The notes: a model not told the origin generated them from the sequence alone. Shown: positions 23,414 through 37,126, counted from the stretch's first letter. The stretch is 64,000 bases of DNA from Phycomyces nitens (GCA_022702545.1 JAHRBC010000001.1:4774001-4838000); one strand, 5' to 3'. Translations and numbers: made by a program.

Positions 23414-26400
23414 TGTTGAATGTTGGGTTGGTACAGTAAACAAGTCGAGGTAACTTATACGCCCTTTTGTCAGGATGGTACAAGGAAAAATACAGGTGTG
23501 TCTCAAATAGGATGTGGGGCAGGACAGTCATCAAAGCGCCCAACGGAATGGCGTACAAGCATTTTGTTTGCTTATGGACACACGCATCGTAAAGTGGTTT
23601 GGTAAAAATGGTAGAGGGTTGGCTACAGTACGCTTTGCTTACTATAGTCATTTCTCGGTTTTCTTTTTCTTTTCTTTTTCTTTTTTACAGGCCATAGGTT
23701 TCCTTGAGGTAAGCACCCAGGAAAAAGTGAATTGTGTTTCTCAATTGGCATCTTGACTTTGGCATCCAGCTCTGGTATTCTCGAGTGTATCTATGGTAAC
23801 AATGCGATACTTTGTAAAATGCATATACTAAGCGTCTGGTTGGCAATGCGTCCTTTACTTAGATTTAAGAATTCCTGGTGACAATCTTACCAAGGCTGGT
23901 CTTTCTTTCTTTTTTTTTAAGACCTATACCACCTCTATACAGTTTTAGGATCAATATCAACCGAATACTGAATTTAAGCATAAATTTTTTTTCCTTCTTC
24001 TTTTAAGTTTGAGTGCTGTAGAGAAAAACGCTTGTGTTTACAGATGGCTACAAGACTAGTATGTTTAATATGAGCATGATGGCTATGCTATGAACAAAGA
24101 TGATCGAGCGAGTCGATAAAAGGAAACGGCTCAGCAATGTATGTGAATATATTGTGCTGATAACATGGGTATAATCGAGCAACTTGGCAGAAAAAATATA
24201 CCTCATGGTATATATTCCATACCAGTTAATATTAGTTTGTCCTTCCAATTGCCAGGGATCGACAATCTCAATTATCTCAAGGCCACCTTGTTGTTTGAAA
24301 CATTTGGCACCAGGATATTATGTCTCGACACCCATTCGTAATTGGTTTCGTATCCTTTGCAAGAATATAAATAAGAAAGTCAATTATTTTACAAAGGGTG
24401 TTGCTCAAAAGAATATTTGAGTTTACACTTATTCTAAATTCATGCCAACGGACTTGGAACCTTTGAATATTCACTATCGATCCAAAGTGATCAACCTAGT
24501 GTGATCTAAAATTTCATCAAGTATTCTTGTAAACTTTTAGTGGCATGGTTGTACTATTATTGAGCCAGATTCTGCGACCCCTTAAGGAAATTTCTGATGT
24601 CTGGGCTGTGTGTATCAAAGTATCGATAGTTTTTCTTCTTCTTCTTTGATAATGACAATTCGTGTGTCAATTTTGTCCATTTTTCCATTTATGTCTTTAT
24701 ATTTCTTGTTTAATTGACTATAGTTGATATTCATTTATTTATATTTCTCTTTGCATTAGATTGAGCCAATAGACATTGATTGATCCTTGCAAATATACGT
24801 CGCTTTGCCTGGTACACTTTACTTGGTAGAATTGAATATAATACGTACTTATCACTAGAGCCTCTTTAATATTGCTGATATCCTTGAAAGTCGAGTATAC
24901 TGAATGATAAGAAGATTTTTTTTGGATAGTAGAACCTTTAACTTGGTAATTCTAAACTGCTGGTCATCATTTGGTTTTAACACTGGAAATATTGTATTGT
25001 GTTTTTGCTGATAATTCACAAGATTCTGATTTTTATACTCGTATATAAAGTGTGGATTATCAGTGAAAACACTGCCCAAACACAACAAATCGCTATTCAA
25101 TCTAGGACTTCCCTTTAACAAGACGATTTCATAAGAGTGTTCTGGTATAATCAAGAAACTGCTTAATAAGTCAATGATCATTTTAAATCGATGATGGCCG
25201 AATGCCGAAAGAGCCTATTTTAAAGCAAACAGATTTACAATTTTATTTTTATTTTTTATTTTTTATTTTCAAATACATATAAAAACCTAATAACAACCAA
25301 TACAATTAATCTCTCTGCAGTACAGTTTCGGACAAGTTTAGATCACTACCGATATTTTTATGTTGCTTAATAGCCTGCAGTACTATCAAGACTCTCTCTC
25401 TCTCTTTTATTAAACATGGATAACAGTAAAGATATTTATTCTGTAACCAAAGTTTCAATTTTAATTATTTGAAGCCACCTCTTCCAAGATATTAAAAAAA
25501 GATTGGTCCAAGGGAGTCAAACAATGGCTGCAGTAAACAAATGGTAGTGTAACCAGCCCTTGTATCATCTTAACCAAACCATTCACCTTTGCATGTTTGT
25601 AGGTTGCTCCGTTGAACGGTTAGATGACTGTATTTCAGCTCATCCTATTTGATAAGATTGATGGCAAAGATTATAATCCTTGTCTAAATAAGAATACATT
25701 CACATGATTTTAGTGGCGAGTTTGTTTAGCCTATGATGCTTGAAACACTTGAAGAGGTTCATTTGTTGTTGTTGTTGATTTTGAGATGTTTAGAATAAAT
25801 CTAACAAAGGACCCATTAAATGAAGTTTTCATAATATTTGATCTAGTGTTCATGGAGTAGCACATCTTGTTGGGCAACAAGATTAAAATATTACATATGG
25901 CTCTAGTAAATCCAAGCTAAACAGATGCTTGGAGCCAGGTCTTGATTTCAATACACGTACAAATCATACATTTACGCGTATATTTAAATCACCAAACCTT
26001 GTAGCCTCGAGACTTTAGATAGATACATTAGCTTTATACTAGGCACAGATTGCAGTCTATTTAGGATTCTTGTGATTCGGGTGATTAATGTGGTACGATT
26101 ATATAGTATACATATTTGTTATTTCTTTGAGTGTACGATAATTCATCGTGACCCTTTTGTTTTGTTTTTGTTTTGCGGCACTATTCTAATATATGGAAAG
26201 TGGTTATACATTAAGATGATGATAAAGAGGTTTAACAAGTATATTAAACCAATCTCAATTCTACTCTCAACCTCTTTAAACGATAACCAGTCATGACATT
26301 AAAACAATAGAAAATGTGTGTGTGTATGTGTGTGTGTTTATAAAAGCCTTGAGATCCATAGTCTAACAAGGGCGCACAAATGTGTTGCTGTTTAGCAGAT

Positions 26401-26603
26401 AATGTATTGTATTGTATTGTGTACTCTAAAGCAAGTCTTGCTGCCTTCAAGGTCATCTGGTCAACAGCAACTAAGCGCAGATAGTATGCCATATAAACCC
26501 CCCTCTCTCCTCCTCCCCCCTACTTCTTCTGTCCCAAGTTTTTATTATTGATCCATCACTCTGTTTTATATTCAACCCTTTCTAATTCTACTCTTACTAT
26601 AAG
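23414..26603. other. Intergenic, no gene recognised
   Basis: About 3.2 kb of AT-rich DNA. Several 60-110 codon frames exist (for example minus strand 24855-25181), but none matches a family I recognise or has convincing splice partners. A CT-rich, cytosine-run-containing stretch (26497-26520) and TATA-like sequence lie before the gene at 26604. Confidence 0.5.
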
Positions 26604-27969
26604 ATGCTTCGTGTCAGTGGTATTCTTCAACTACAATCTGTCTGGGCCCATCCTAGACACTTGAAGCCTACTCCACAAAGATCCGAATCACGACCGGTAT
26701 CTGTTCATGCTCATGAACACTCTGTCCTAAAAGAGCCCATTGGTTCTCAAAAACCATTCTTTAGATCGACGGAACGGATAGATACAGGCAAGTATATTAA
26801 GTCCACTCTTTATCTATCCAGTCAATTGACTAATATTTTTGTATATTAACAAAGCCTTGGTAAATCCTTATCTACTGGTTCATCCAACAGAAACCACAAG
26901 CATGGCCCCTGTATTTCCGGCCATCCTTATGGTTCCTGAATCAAAAGAAGATTTTGAAAACAAAGACCCTGTTTGTGGGGATATTAAACAAGAAGATTCA
27001 AAAAATAGTATCAATAAGGGTCTTGAACAATTAACTGGGACAATCCCTGAGAATATAAATCAAGGGAGCTTTGAAGACATCACCATCGACTTGAACCAAG
27101 ACACACCAAGAGCAGATGAACAGCCCATAAAAGATACCACAGAGAATATCATGGAACAAATTATGGACTACATTACCGAATACCTTGCAGAAGAATTTGA
27201 CCAAAATACTTTTGAAAAGTCCAAGGATACGACCGAAAAAACACCTAGAATTATTACAGATCCAGTCGTTGAACAATCCAAAGAAGAACCCGAGGTCTTG
27301 GAGTACAAAAGAGAAGAGATCCAAGACATTCTAAAAGATATCGCAGAAGAAACCTTGCAAGACAATAACCAAGACTCAAAAGAAGATGTTCAGGAGCTTA
27401 TTTCAGAAAAGCCAGTATATGAAATTCCAGCCTTTTCCTCCTCCTCGTCCTCCTCGTCCTCATCATCTTCATCAGCAACACTACCATTATCGAGAATAAG
27501 CAGCAAAGCACAGCTGGCTGTGTCGCCTATTAATCAAGAATACAATACATTACATTCGGTGCCGCTCATTATGCATGACGAAATATTGCCTGGTCTAAAG
27601 AAGCCAATGAGTCGACTCAGTCTCCAGACTCTTTCTGCCCCAAGCCCTCCTCAGACTCCCTCTCACAAGAAAGAATCCAACCTTTTGATGCGCGCCCGGA
27701 GTCTTGGAGCCTTGGCCCGACGCATCTCGATATGCAGTTCCCGAGACGCAATTCCAGCGCTAGAAAAGTCTGAATTCGATCGATACTCTTATACAAACGA
27801 ACCCAATTCTGTCCTGTCTGCAGACCTCATCCTACCATCTGTCTCTACTTCTTTACTGTCTGTACGCAAAAAGGGATTTCGAAAGGATCAACTCAAATCA
27901 GCTCTTAAAGGAAAGCAGCTGTCCACAAGGCTAAAGAATGCCATGTCAATTAATAAGAAATGCGCCTAA
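26604..27969 (+). CDS. Acidic low-complexity protein of unknown function
   Basis: Two exons, 26604-26787 and 26855-27969 (432 aa), joined by a GC-AG intron (CAG|GCAAGT). The second exon's frame carries on immediately after the acceptor AAAG. The N-terminal about 60 residues are basic and His/Arg/Ser-rich, with a short hydrophobic start (MLRVSGILQLQSV) that could be a mitochondrial presequence. Residues of about 90-270 are strongly acidic (many Asp/Glu, Gln, Asn). A run of 13 serines interrupted by no other residue follows at 27436-27474. The C-terminal third is basic and Ser-rich with MSRLSLQTL and RARSLGALARRIS, which look like kinase-site-rich disordered sequence. No domain is recognised. 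Confidence 0.75.
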
Positions 27970-30540
27970 TTGTCACCTTAGCTGTCTGTATGATGTCCTT
28001 TGTCTATTATCTTGTATTCGATATAAATATGGTTAAATACATACAAGGTGGACTTTTTGTATTGATGATATGCAGTGTCATGCAAGGAGTGTTTACATTT
28101 ATTTCTATTCTATCTTGTGTTTATAGCGCCTTTTTCTATTATTATTATTATTATTATTAAAAGAAAAGAAATCAAGCCATTCTTGTCTGAATAAAGGGGT
28201 AAAACGGATATTGGTCTTTTTAGCCTGGTATTTTCGGTAGGATATTCAGGCCATTATTTTCTGTGGAATATGAAGAATAAAATGTTATGTGCCTGTTACT
28301 CGACCATAAGACACTTTTAATTCAAAAGTCTTGGCCGATCAAAACTGTTGTTTACTCAATGACCGTTCACCCTGAAGCTTGACAAACATATATATATATT
28401 GTCAAGGACCAAAAATAGAATGAGGCCTTTATAGAATATGCAGAATAGTCTGACTCTGCTGGGAGGGGGATAAACAATTAACCATTTATTCTATTCCTGA
28501 TATTATATTTTTGGTACATTTTAAATATTCGTTAGTGTGGGCATTTTTTTTTTGCGCTGAGATAGTATTTAATGTCCGACAAAAGAAAAAATTAAAACTT
28601 GGGTCATGCACTAAAACAAATTTGTCTATTGCTATATTTAGTATAGTTCGTTGTACATATCTTCTAAATTAGGAAATTTAAAATTAATTTCCAAAGATAA
28701 CCGCTCATTTTGATATATTTAAATGTTCGGTATTGAATCTCCTCCTTAATATATTTGTACCTTTTTTTTTTATTAGCGTATTTTAAACCAAGGCAAGTGT
28801 GGAGAATAAGCCGAGTAAAATACTTAAAAAAAAAAAAAAAAAAAAAAAGGATAAGCCAAGGTATACTCTTGCACTCAAGATGATGCTGGTTTTCACTATT
28901 GGATTCTGCTAATATCTAGGACAGTACTGATTTATAAATACCAAGATTTTTGAATATAAAAATAAAGGCTCTTATTTTTGGTTGCTCAACTGTGAAATAT
29001 TATTTGGGTCTGCTTTTTTTAAAAAAAAAGCCTCTGAACTATATAGATATTAAGCAGCCAAGTATCTCTCTGTTAATCAGTTTTGTGAGCGAACAAAAAT
29101 ATTGCCCATGACTATTGAAGCATGAGTATCGGATAAATACAGATCGTATCCTGGGATCCAAGTACTCTTAGTACCCAGATAATATTTCAAACAGTCAAAG
29201 GAATCTTTTGAATCGGCTATTGGCATGCTAATATAGACATTTCAACCGAGATTGCTTAAATGGTATTAAACTAAGTCCATCAGATACAGCTTATAATATC
29301 ATTCATTATGAAAGAGCTATTAACCAAAAGCAATTGAATCTTGCCAGAGTATCCACAAGATATTACTACAATCTGCCTTGTTGCTAGGGAGCCTGCAAAA
29401 TACGCTAATAAATTAAACCCTGAAAATAATGGAACACTTTTGATGTACTTGAGCACAAGGCAGATTATTACCACTAGTTTTATTTTTTATTTCTATCCTT
29501 GTCCATGTTTTTAATGGGGATTTAAACATGTACATCTGGATTAATCATACGTGGTGGTAAAGTGTGCAATCATAGTACTGAAAGTTCTGTAGTAGCCACT
29601 TTAAAGTACCTTTTATTTTTTGAATAGGCTGTCCTGCCTGATTTTCATGTCAATCATATTCCTATTGATATCCATCTATACTAAATAGCTGATCAATCTC
29701 GCCAGATTCAAATGAAATATGGCAAAAGATATGTATAGTTTTGGAGGAATACGTAGAAAGGACCGGCGAGAATGGCATTATACAAATCAACTTGTTTTTG
29801 ACTTTGGGCTCCCTTTATATATACAATTGTAAAAAAAACCAAGCCCAAATGAAACCCACAAGAACAATATTTTGGTGAGATCCTGGCTTTGATGTAATAA
29901 GCTACATATTCGTGTAATTCTGAGAAGTAAATGATCGGTAAGGCCTGTATTTTTGTTGGGTTTATCAAATTATAAATGTATTTTTATTTTTAACAAACTT
30001 GCCGGTCTTTTAGGATATCTCGGTATTTAATAAGAAAGAAAGAAAATGAAAACCAGTGAATATGCCTTGGCATGAGATTTGTTGTATCTAATTTACTTGC
30101 ATTGTACAAAAACAGGCTCTATTATTATTATTTTCGCAGAGGTTGATTCTGCTTAAAGCACCCATTCAGACCTTGTTGGTCTTTTTTCAATTGGTTTCAA
30201 TTTATTCAAATTGAATATCTTGAAAAATTGCATTTTTTTTTAAAAAATAAAATACCAAATAGCTAGCCATATGCACTACCTTTTGGACCCGGCCAGATTA
30301 AAAGAAATTATACTCTATCTCTGCCTCTCTTTATCGGCCCATCTCTGTAGAAACGTCTACATTCAAGATATATCACCCAAAAAAAAAACCTTGTTATTTT
30401 ATATTCTAGGATTTGGAATGGGGGCAATTGAATATCATTCTTTAGCTAGTCCAAAACGCTTTATTGTTAGTTATATAAAGAAAATGTATAAATACTGCCC
30501 ATGTCTCTCTTCTTAAGATTACCCACTCCACTTACACACG
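27970..30540. other. Intergenic, no gene recognised
   Basis: AT-rich. Includes a TTA run (28138-28158), a poly-A run near 28825-28848, T/A hairpin tracts at about 29017-29031 and 30231-30247, and CA-poor DNA. Minus-strand frames at 29280-29474 and 29708-29968 may be transposon debris but match nothing clearly. Confidence 0.5.
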
Positions 30541-31401
30541 ATGGGTGCCAAGGAAGGATCAATTTCATGTTTTCATGTAAACCTTCGATTGGATGGAATA
30601 ATATCATTCCTCGCAGGTCTACAAGTGGTATATTGCAGATACTCTGAATACAACCCAATAAGCTCACATGTTTGTTTTTTTTTCTAGGTCAGAGTTCTCT
30701 GGGAGATCTGGGCTTCTTTGGACACTTCATGGCCAAGTAAGTCCACCGGTGAGATTGCAAAGAATTTAATTCAATAATAGGTGCTCTCAATAGAACCATT
30801 ATGCCTACAGTGTATGGATCTTGTATTCTCAGTGTTATGCTGATGATTATCAGCGTGTGCTCTACTTGGGGAGTCTACAAGGTACAAATCAAAATCAAAA
30901 TCAAAATCCATGCACATACACACCAATAAATAAATAAAAAAAAAGGCTCACTACAGATTGCATATTAGAAAAATATATCTGCTATAAATATCAGTTGGTG
31001 GACCTACTATGGACTGACGGTACTAGCCTTCTTCAACAGCGCTGGTTATCTTTCAATCATATGTGTCACCAAGGGCACCTTTGTGGCCGAATGCATCAAA
31101 GAATCGTCTATGAAGCTTGTTCTTTCGGCTTGTCTGCAGCGTTGGGAAGCAGCTCTGGTGTGGGCTACAGTATCTACTATGCTGGGACAAATAGTCAATG
31201 CAAGTAAACAAGGGTTTGTCTAGATGACCAGCTATTTACTTTATTCTACAGATTGGGTTTACATATTGTGTTTATCGCTACCGGATACTCCATCCTCCAA
31301 AACTCGACATGACCCAAGTTCGTCCTGGAGTGCCGCCTTCATACCGAACTGATCGATCAATAATTGATGATGAAGGTTTTCAGGTTGTAGAGTTAAAATA
31401 G
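30541..31401 (+). CDS. Small multi-pass membrane protein (tetraspan type)
   Basis: Model with five exons: 30541-30616, 30688-30736, 30794-30881, 30969-31199, 31252-31401 (197 aa), all phases consistent. Predicted TM helices: VYGSCILSVMLMIISVCSTW, WWTYYGLTVLAFFNSAGYLS, a third around AALVWATVSTMLGQIVN, and a weak first one near the N-terminus. The C-terminal tail is polar and Pro-rich (VRPGVPPSYRTD). It resembles the four-pass, MARVEL-like small proteins common in zygomycetes. The last intron starts with GC (AAT|GCAAGT), required to keep frame. The first donor, GTCTAC, is weak, so exon 1 is the least certain part. Confidence 0.72.
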
Positions 31402-31597
31402 GCACACAAAAGAAGCTTAAATCACAGAATCATATCTATTGTTCATACTTGTACATCTAATAATAATAATAATAATATTAATAATAATAAAGCTCATGTC
31501 ATTCAATATATATATATGTATACAAGGAATGATCAAATAGCATACTAGATATGCTTTAATTATCTATAGACCATTGCTCTTGTTTCTTATTCTAAAT

Positions 31598-34267
31598 CTA
31601 CTGTCTCTCGAGGCATTCTAAGAACAAGCGTTCACACTGGCGAACATTCTCTTTTGTGGTTATCTGGGATGTCATGAGGTAGACAATGTTGCCAAGAGGA
31701 CGAACAAACAGATTGATTCCTTCTGAGAATTGACCGTTTCGCAGGTCTTGGACGATGTTTTGGGATTTCATTGAGCTATAGCCTGCAAATAAAAACAGTC
31801 CAAACAATGTATAAATGAATATTGGTGCCCTTTTTTGTGTTGAAAACATTCTCTTTCAAGTTTTCCAATCTTCTTACCTGTATTGGAATCATCCTTGAGT
31901 TCGACGGCCAGAACAGAGCCAAGGGACATTACGCTCTCGACCTGATCCATGTGAGACAGTCGATCGATAGTATCCCGAGACCACATTGACCAAAGGGAAC
32001 TGTCCTTCCATTCCTTGCGGAAAGGAGCCCAGGCACCTGTAGGAGAAGCCATCTGGTCAAGGCACTCGATGGACTCCTTGGCAACTGCACAGCCCATTGG
32101 GTGAGCAGTATAAGAGTGGCCATGCAAAAGGCAATCAGGCTTGTTCTTTGACAAGAAGACATCATAAATAGATTCCTTTGTCACTGTCAAGGCCAGGGGC
32201 AGCAGACCACCTGTCAGGGTCTTTGCATAAGACACGATGTCAGGGGTCTAATTGTCGAGGAATTTGGAATCAATATCAATATCAATATCAATACACTCTG
32301 GATATTCCTATCCACTTACCACACCGAGGAATTCAGAGGCTGAGCGGCGACCAAGGCGATACCATCCTGCAAATACTTCGTCAAACACGACTGGCAATCC
32401 TTCCCAATTGTCTTTTGTTTCAATGGAATTGATTGGCTTGTATCCGAGTAAGTCAGCGCCTTCGTCGCGTACAATGTCAATCAAAGTGCGCTGGAAAAGA
32501 GGGTCAACAAATATCATGCCACCTGCTCCCATAATCACAGGCTCCATTAGCAATGCACCAATACGACGGCCTTGGGATCGCATGCTATCGAGCTCTTTTC
32601 TGATATAGTTCCCATATAAACGGGCCAACTCAGGGTCCCGGGCTGCCCCCTGTTCGTGCACAGAATAGATTGTATCCAGACTATCGTAATCTACGCGCCT
32701 CTTGTCCTTTCCGCCAATCTCGGTCGGCAGGCGAACAAAACTTTTTCCCTTTGAGACATGGACAGAAGGAGGCTTGAGCCAATGGCCGCGTGGCTGATAC
32801 CACTGAACCTGGTCGTTGTAGACAGTTGGAGGACAAGCGTCCATTGTACCAATAGTATCACCGTGATAGCTGCCGTCAATACCGAGAATATCGACAGGTG
32901 CCTTGTGAGTCCAACCATATCGCTTTGCGGTTGCACTCATGGCCATCTTTAGTGACACTTCCATTGCAGTGCTACCATTGTCCGAGAAAAAGACGCGGGA
33001 CGCCCAGGTGTCACGATCAAGGACAGATTCGGCCAGGGCAAGTGAAACTTCACTTGTGCTTTCGGGGAAAATGATGTGGCCATAGCGACCAGCGGCATGT
33101 GCGGCAGACAAGGTAAGCTTGGGATTAGCATGGCCAAGTCCCTGGGTCCACCAAGAAGCACAACTATCAAACATTATCTTGGCCTCCATTGGTCCCGCTT
33201 TTTCGGGGATGCTGGTGGCTGTGGCCGGGGTTTCTTTGGACTTGTAGGTTACAAAGTAATCATCATGGGCAGAGTCAATAATGGTCACATCTTTGACAGT
33301 CTCATGTTGGGTAAATGGCCACCAGAATTTGTCGCGGGAAGACTGGGCCATTGTCTCGAGACGGTCAAAGCGAGCCTGGTGCCATTGGTCGAGATGTTTG
33401 ATGACCGGGACAAGGTGTTCGTCCAGCTGGGCATAGTAGCTTTCCATCAAACGTCTGTCCTGAACTGGATCTTGGAGGGCAGCAGGCGGGGGTGGGACGG
33501 CAGCGACATGGAGGCTGTCAAGACGGTTGGCGAGCAAACTGTGGTTCTTGTACTGCTGGTCAAACAGGAGAATGGCAGGGATATCATACCCCCTGAGATG
33601 GAGGGACTCATAGGATGTGATGGTGGTAGATATACCTCCAAGATTGCTGTCACCGATCAAGACAGTCGGGAGACGCAAGGGTCTGTAAAAATCGGCCTGA
33701 GAGGTACCTGACATGACAGGGCTGTGGACACCACCAGCAGTTTCGAGAAACAGTTGGCCACCATTAGGAGCAGCATTCATGTATTCGAGCAACTTTGCTC
33801 TGGTCTTGGCCATAACTACACTGTCGGTAGGTGGCTATAGAAATAAATGTTGGTAACTGAACAATTGATAAACACACACTTACCTTGTCTGTTGCCACAT
33901 GAGGACTGACTGGATCCGGATAAGCGTAAAGAGTACTTGTGGTGAGCTGTGGGTTAAACGACTTTACGTGCCTAGAATAAGAGTGTCAATATGGTTTTTG
34001 GGCATGTGAAGACACACACACACACACAGATACATACCTCTCGTCACTGTCTATGGGGTACCCTGTCTGGACTGGCTTTAGGTAAAATACAGGGCGAGCG
34101 GTGTCTTTGGCGACCAAAGCAGCCGCCCTACATAGTCCGGTGGCAAACACAGTCTTGCCGACATTTGTGTTTGCAGCAAACAGCTGGTACGCCTGGAAAG
34201 CGCGGGTGGGGTGAAATGAAGCAGGCATAGGAGAAAGAGCAGACAAGAGAGGTTGACGGGAAAACAA
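31598..34267 (-). CDS. BIO3-BIO1: Bifunctional dethiobiotin synthetase / DAPA aminotransferase (BIO3-BIO1 fusion)
   Basis: Five exons: 34267-34038, 33971-33884, 33834-32320, 32247-31878, 31782-31598 (795 aa). The N-terminal half is dethiobiotin synthetase: ANTNVGKT P-loop (residues 32-39), KPVQTGYPID, ETAGGVHSP and GDSNLGGISTT. The C-terminal half is the PLP-dependent 7,8-diaminopelargonate aminotransferase: FWWPFTQHE, SWWTQGLGHANP, FFSDNGSTAMEVSLKMA, FDEVFAGWYRLGR, and Lys620 in SYAKTLTGG as the Schiff-base lysine. It converts KAPA to DAPA (using SAM) and then to dethiobiotin (using CO2 and ATP). The same fusion is known in Aspergillus and plants. All hallmark residues are present. It is divergent from the BIO2 gene at 34784. 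Confidence 0.97.
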
Positions 34268-34783
34268 TAGATGCCGGAAGAGGTGTGCTGAGTTCTTGGC
34301 CTGTAAGTCCTTGGGTTTGGAATGCCGGTTGGGTGCAGATCGAGCTTCAGTATTGTGACGGTTCTGTGGTTTGTTATTATTTTTCCTTGCTACTATATTT
34401 CATATATGGTACAAATGGCTGCGGGACCAATTAATCCCCAAGCTTTCCTTTTATGCTAATCTTGGCTGTGGGAATCTGTGTTTGTCCCAAAAGGCTAGTT
34501 TTATAAGATGGAGTTGGGGATTACAAATCGATTTGAAAGGCAAGTATTTTGTCCAAGCCAATTGCGGGCACAGAACTAGTCGGCTGGCATTTTGTGACTC
34601 CTGGCAATTGCAATAAAATAAACCTAATCTCCATTATTTCTTTCGCCAAAATGATCTGGAGAAACAAAGCCTGGCTTGGTACCGGGACTGTAGTTCAATG
34701 TTTTATTAACCGACCAAAAAAAATGAAAGCATCCCCAATCCTTTCTCTTTCTTTCTTTCTCTTTCTTCCCTCCTCTTTTGCCA
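34268..34783. promoter_or_regulatory. Shared bidirectional promoter region of the biotin genes
   Basis: 516 bp between two divergent start codons (34267 minus, 34784 plus). It holds CAATTG-containing motifs at 34557-34565 and 34603-34612 and a TATGGTACAAAT stretch near 34404. A long CT-rich leader (about 34740-34780) precedes the BIO2 ATG. Co-regulation is inferred from the arrangement; no operator is known. Confidence 0.6.
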
Positions 34784-36391
34784 ATGTCTGCTTTCCGTCT
34801 TGCCACAAATCCCCTGCGATCTGCCAAGAGGTTCTATGGGTCTGCCACTCCTACCCGTCTGGCATCTATCCAGGCTGTCAAGGCATCTGGACCTGCCATT
34901 TCTGCAGCCGCTCTCCATGCCGAGGGACCGCTTAGAAATGACTGGTCTCGCGAAGAAATCCAAGCAATCTATGACTCACCATTCATGGATCTCATGTACT
35001 TTGGTGTGAGTAGCATTGGGGGTGCAAAGTGTCAAGTATATCTAATCTGACAATTTTGTAGGCCAAGGTGCACCGTGCAAACTTCAATGCACGCGAAGTA
35101 CAACAGTGCACATTGCTCTCGATCAAGACTGGTGGTTGCACCGAGGACTGCAAGTACTGCCCTCAATCATCGCGTTATGACACCTCTGTCAAGGCCCAGA
35201 AGATGCTCGATAATGACGAGATCCTCCAGGCTGCTTTGCGTGCAAAGGATGCCGGAAGCACCAGGTAATTAAATTAAGAAGAAGAAGAAATCAAATATCA
35301 TGATACATATATATAATGTGGGGAAAATTTGTTAGATTCTGCATGGGTGCCGCCTGGAGAGATCTTGCTGGTCGCAAATCAAACTTTGGCAAGATTCTGA
35401 ACAACGTAAAGACTATCCGGTAAGTCGGTTTGGCAGGGCAAAAATGAAAATAAAATGTTTGGTCCTGACATTGCTTTACTCTAGTGGTATGGGTATGGAG
35501 GTTTGCTGCACCCTGGGCATGTTGAACGAGACCCAGGCTAAGCAACTCAAGGAAGCTGGTCTGACTGCATACAACCATAACTTGGATACATCACGTGAAT
35601 TCTACCCCAAGGTAACAAGACTGCAATGTCATCAAACATTAAACGTTTCAACAGATCATCACCACTCGCAGCTACGATGAGCGTCTGGAGACCATTGGAC
35701 ATGCCCAGGATGCCGGTATCTCTGTGTGCTCTGGTGGCATTATTGGTCTGGGAGAACAAGAGGAGGATCGCGTTGGTCTTCTCCACACCCTGTCCACATT
35801 GAAACAGCACCCTGAGAGTGTGCCTGTTAATGCTCTTTTAGCTGTTCCTGGAACTCCCTTGGAAAACCAGCAGGTAAGATTATATAAATATAAATATAAA
35901 TATTAAAAACATATTTTTTGAAACGGAATTTTTTTTTCTGATCCCCCCCACCCCCACCCCCTTCAATGTTTGATTTTGGATTTTGTTTGTGTAGCCTGTG
36001 TCGGTCTTTGAGATGGTTCGTATGATTGCCACTGCACGTATCGCCATGCCAAAGTCCATGGTCCGTCTCTCTGCTGGCCGTGTCAAGTTCTCTGTGTCTG
36101 AGCAGGCCATGTGCTTCATGGCTGGTGCCAACTCCATCTTTACCGGTGACAAGCTCCTCACAACCCCCAACAACGATGCCACCGAAGACCAAAAGATGTT
36201 TGAGTTCCTTGGTAAGAAAACAACCCAATAACCCAAGAACCAAGCACGTCAAGATATTTACACTCTATTTTTTTATTTTTTCATCTCTAGGCCTTGTCCC
36301 CAAACCTCCCAACTTTGAGCAGGGTGCTGATAAGATTGATCAGCCCTCTTACCAGAATGGTATCAAGATCAAGGCAGAAGTATCAGCTTAA
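34784..36391 (+). CDS. BIO2: Biotin synthase
   Basis: Seven exons: 34784-35005, 35062-35264, 35336-35419, 35485-35611, 35655-35873, 35995-36211, 36291-36391 (390 aa). Radical-SAM enzyme inserting sulfur into dethiobiotin, in mitochondria. The radical-SAM cluster motif is [10 protein letters not shown], with Cys100, Cys104 and Cys107. [41 protein letters not shown] and the C-terminal [17 protein letters not shown] are all family blocks. The first about 30 residues are Arg/Ser/Ala-rich with RFYGSA, a good mitochondrial presequence. Start 34784 gives this presequence and fits the leader. Its divergent partner supplies the two preceding steps. Confidence 0.98.
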
Positions 36392-37126
36392 GATGATTAC
36401 TAGCAACCAAATAGAAAAATATATATACATATAATGCTTTTTTATTATTATTATTACTACTTTTTACTACTTTTTATTACTATTATTTCTCTGGTGTTTT
36501 TTTTATATATATTTTATTATTTGGTGTCTATATATACATATACATACATACATGATCTTGGATATCCAAGAAACAGAAATATTTATTTACACTTTCTAGT
36601 AAATATACATACATGTATTTATATATATATATACTTTCTATAAATGTTGTCTCGAGCTCTTTTAGTGAAAAGGAAAGGGGGTTACAAGTATATAAAATTA
36701 AAGGTAACACGGCGCTTATTGCCATATTGTCCTCATATTTTGGCGCTTTTTTTTTTCTTTGCGTTTCTTTTTCACTGTTTCCTCCCTTTCTTTTCCTACT
36801 CCATCTTGGCCATCAAGCCAACCTCATCACCCCAGCCTGTCCTTTCATTCCATTATCCCCTTTTTTTTTATCTCCTCTCTCTCTCTCTCTCTCTCTCTTT
36901 CCCTCTCTCTCTCTCTCCTCTCTCTTTCTCTTCCTCTCTCAAGTGTCTCTTAATCACACTTTTCTATATTCTCTAAATATATACATGTATATATAATATA
37001 CACATTTTATATACACATTTTATATATTTTGACTTTTTGTTCTTTTTAACTGAGAGCCTGATTGCTCATCAACCATCATCTCTGCCTCTTTCTTCTCTCA
37101 TTGATCTAACCATTCCATCCCTAAAG
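36392..37126. other. Intergenic and leader region of the CYRI gene
   Basis: Contains (ATT)n after BIO2, TA-rich sequence, and two (CT)n blocks at about 36873-36900 and 36905-36925. No gene is supported. Confidence 0.55.

Noticed and set aside
24855..25181. 108-codon minus-strand frame
   Set aside because: No recognisable motif, no splice partners, and codon content like the surrounding AT-rich DNA.
33076..33711. 211-codon plus-strand frame opposite the biotin fusion gene
   Set aside because: It is the mirror frame of a strongly conserved minus-strand coding exon and has no family match.
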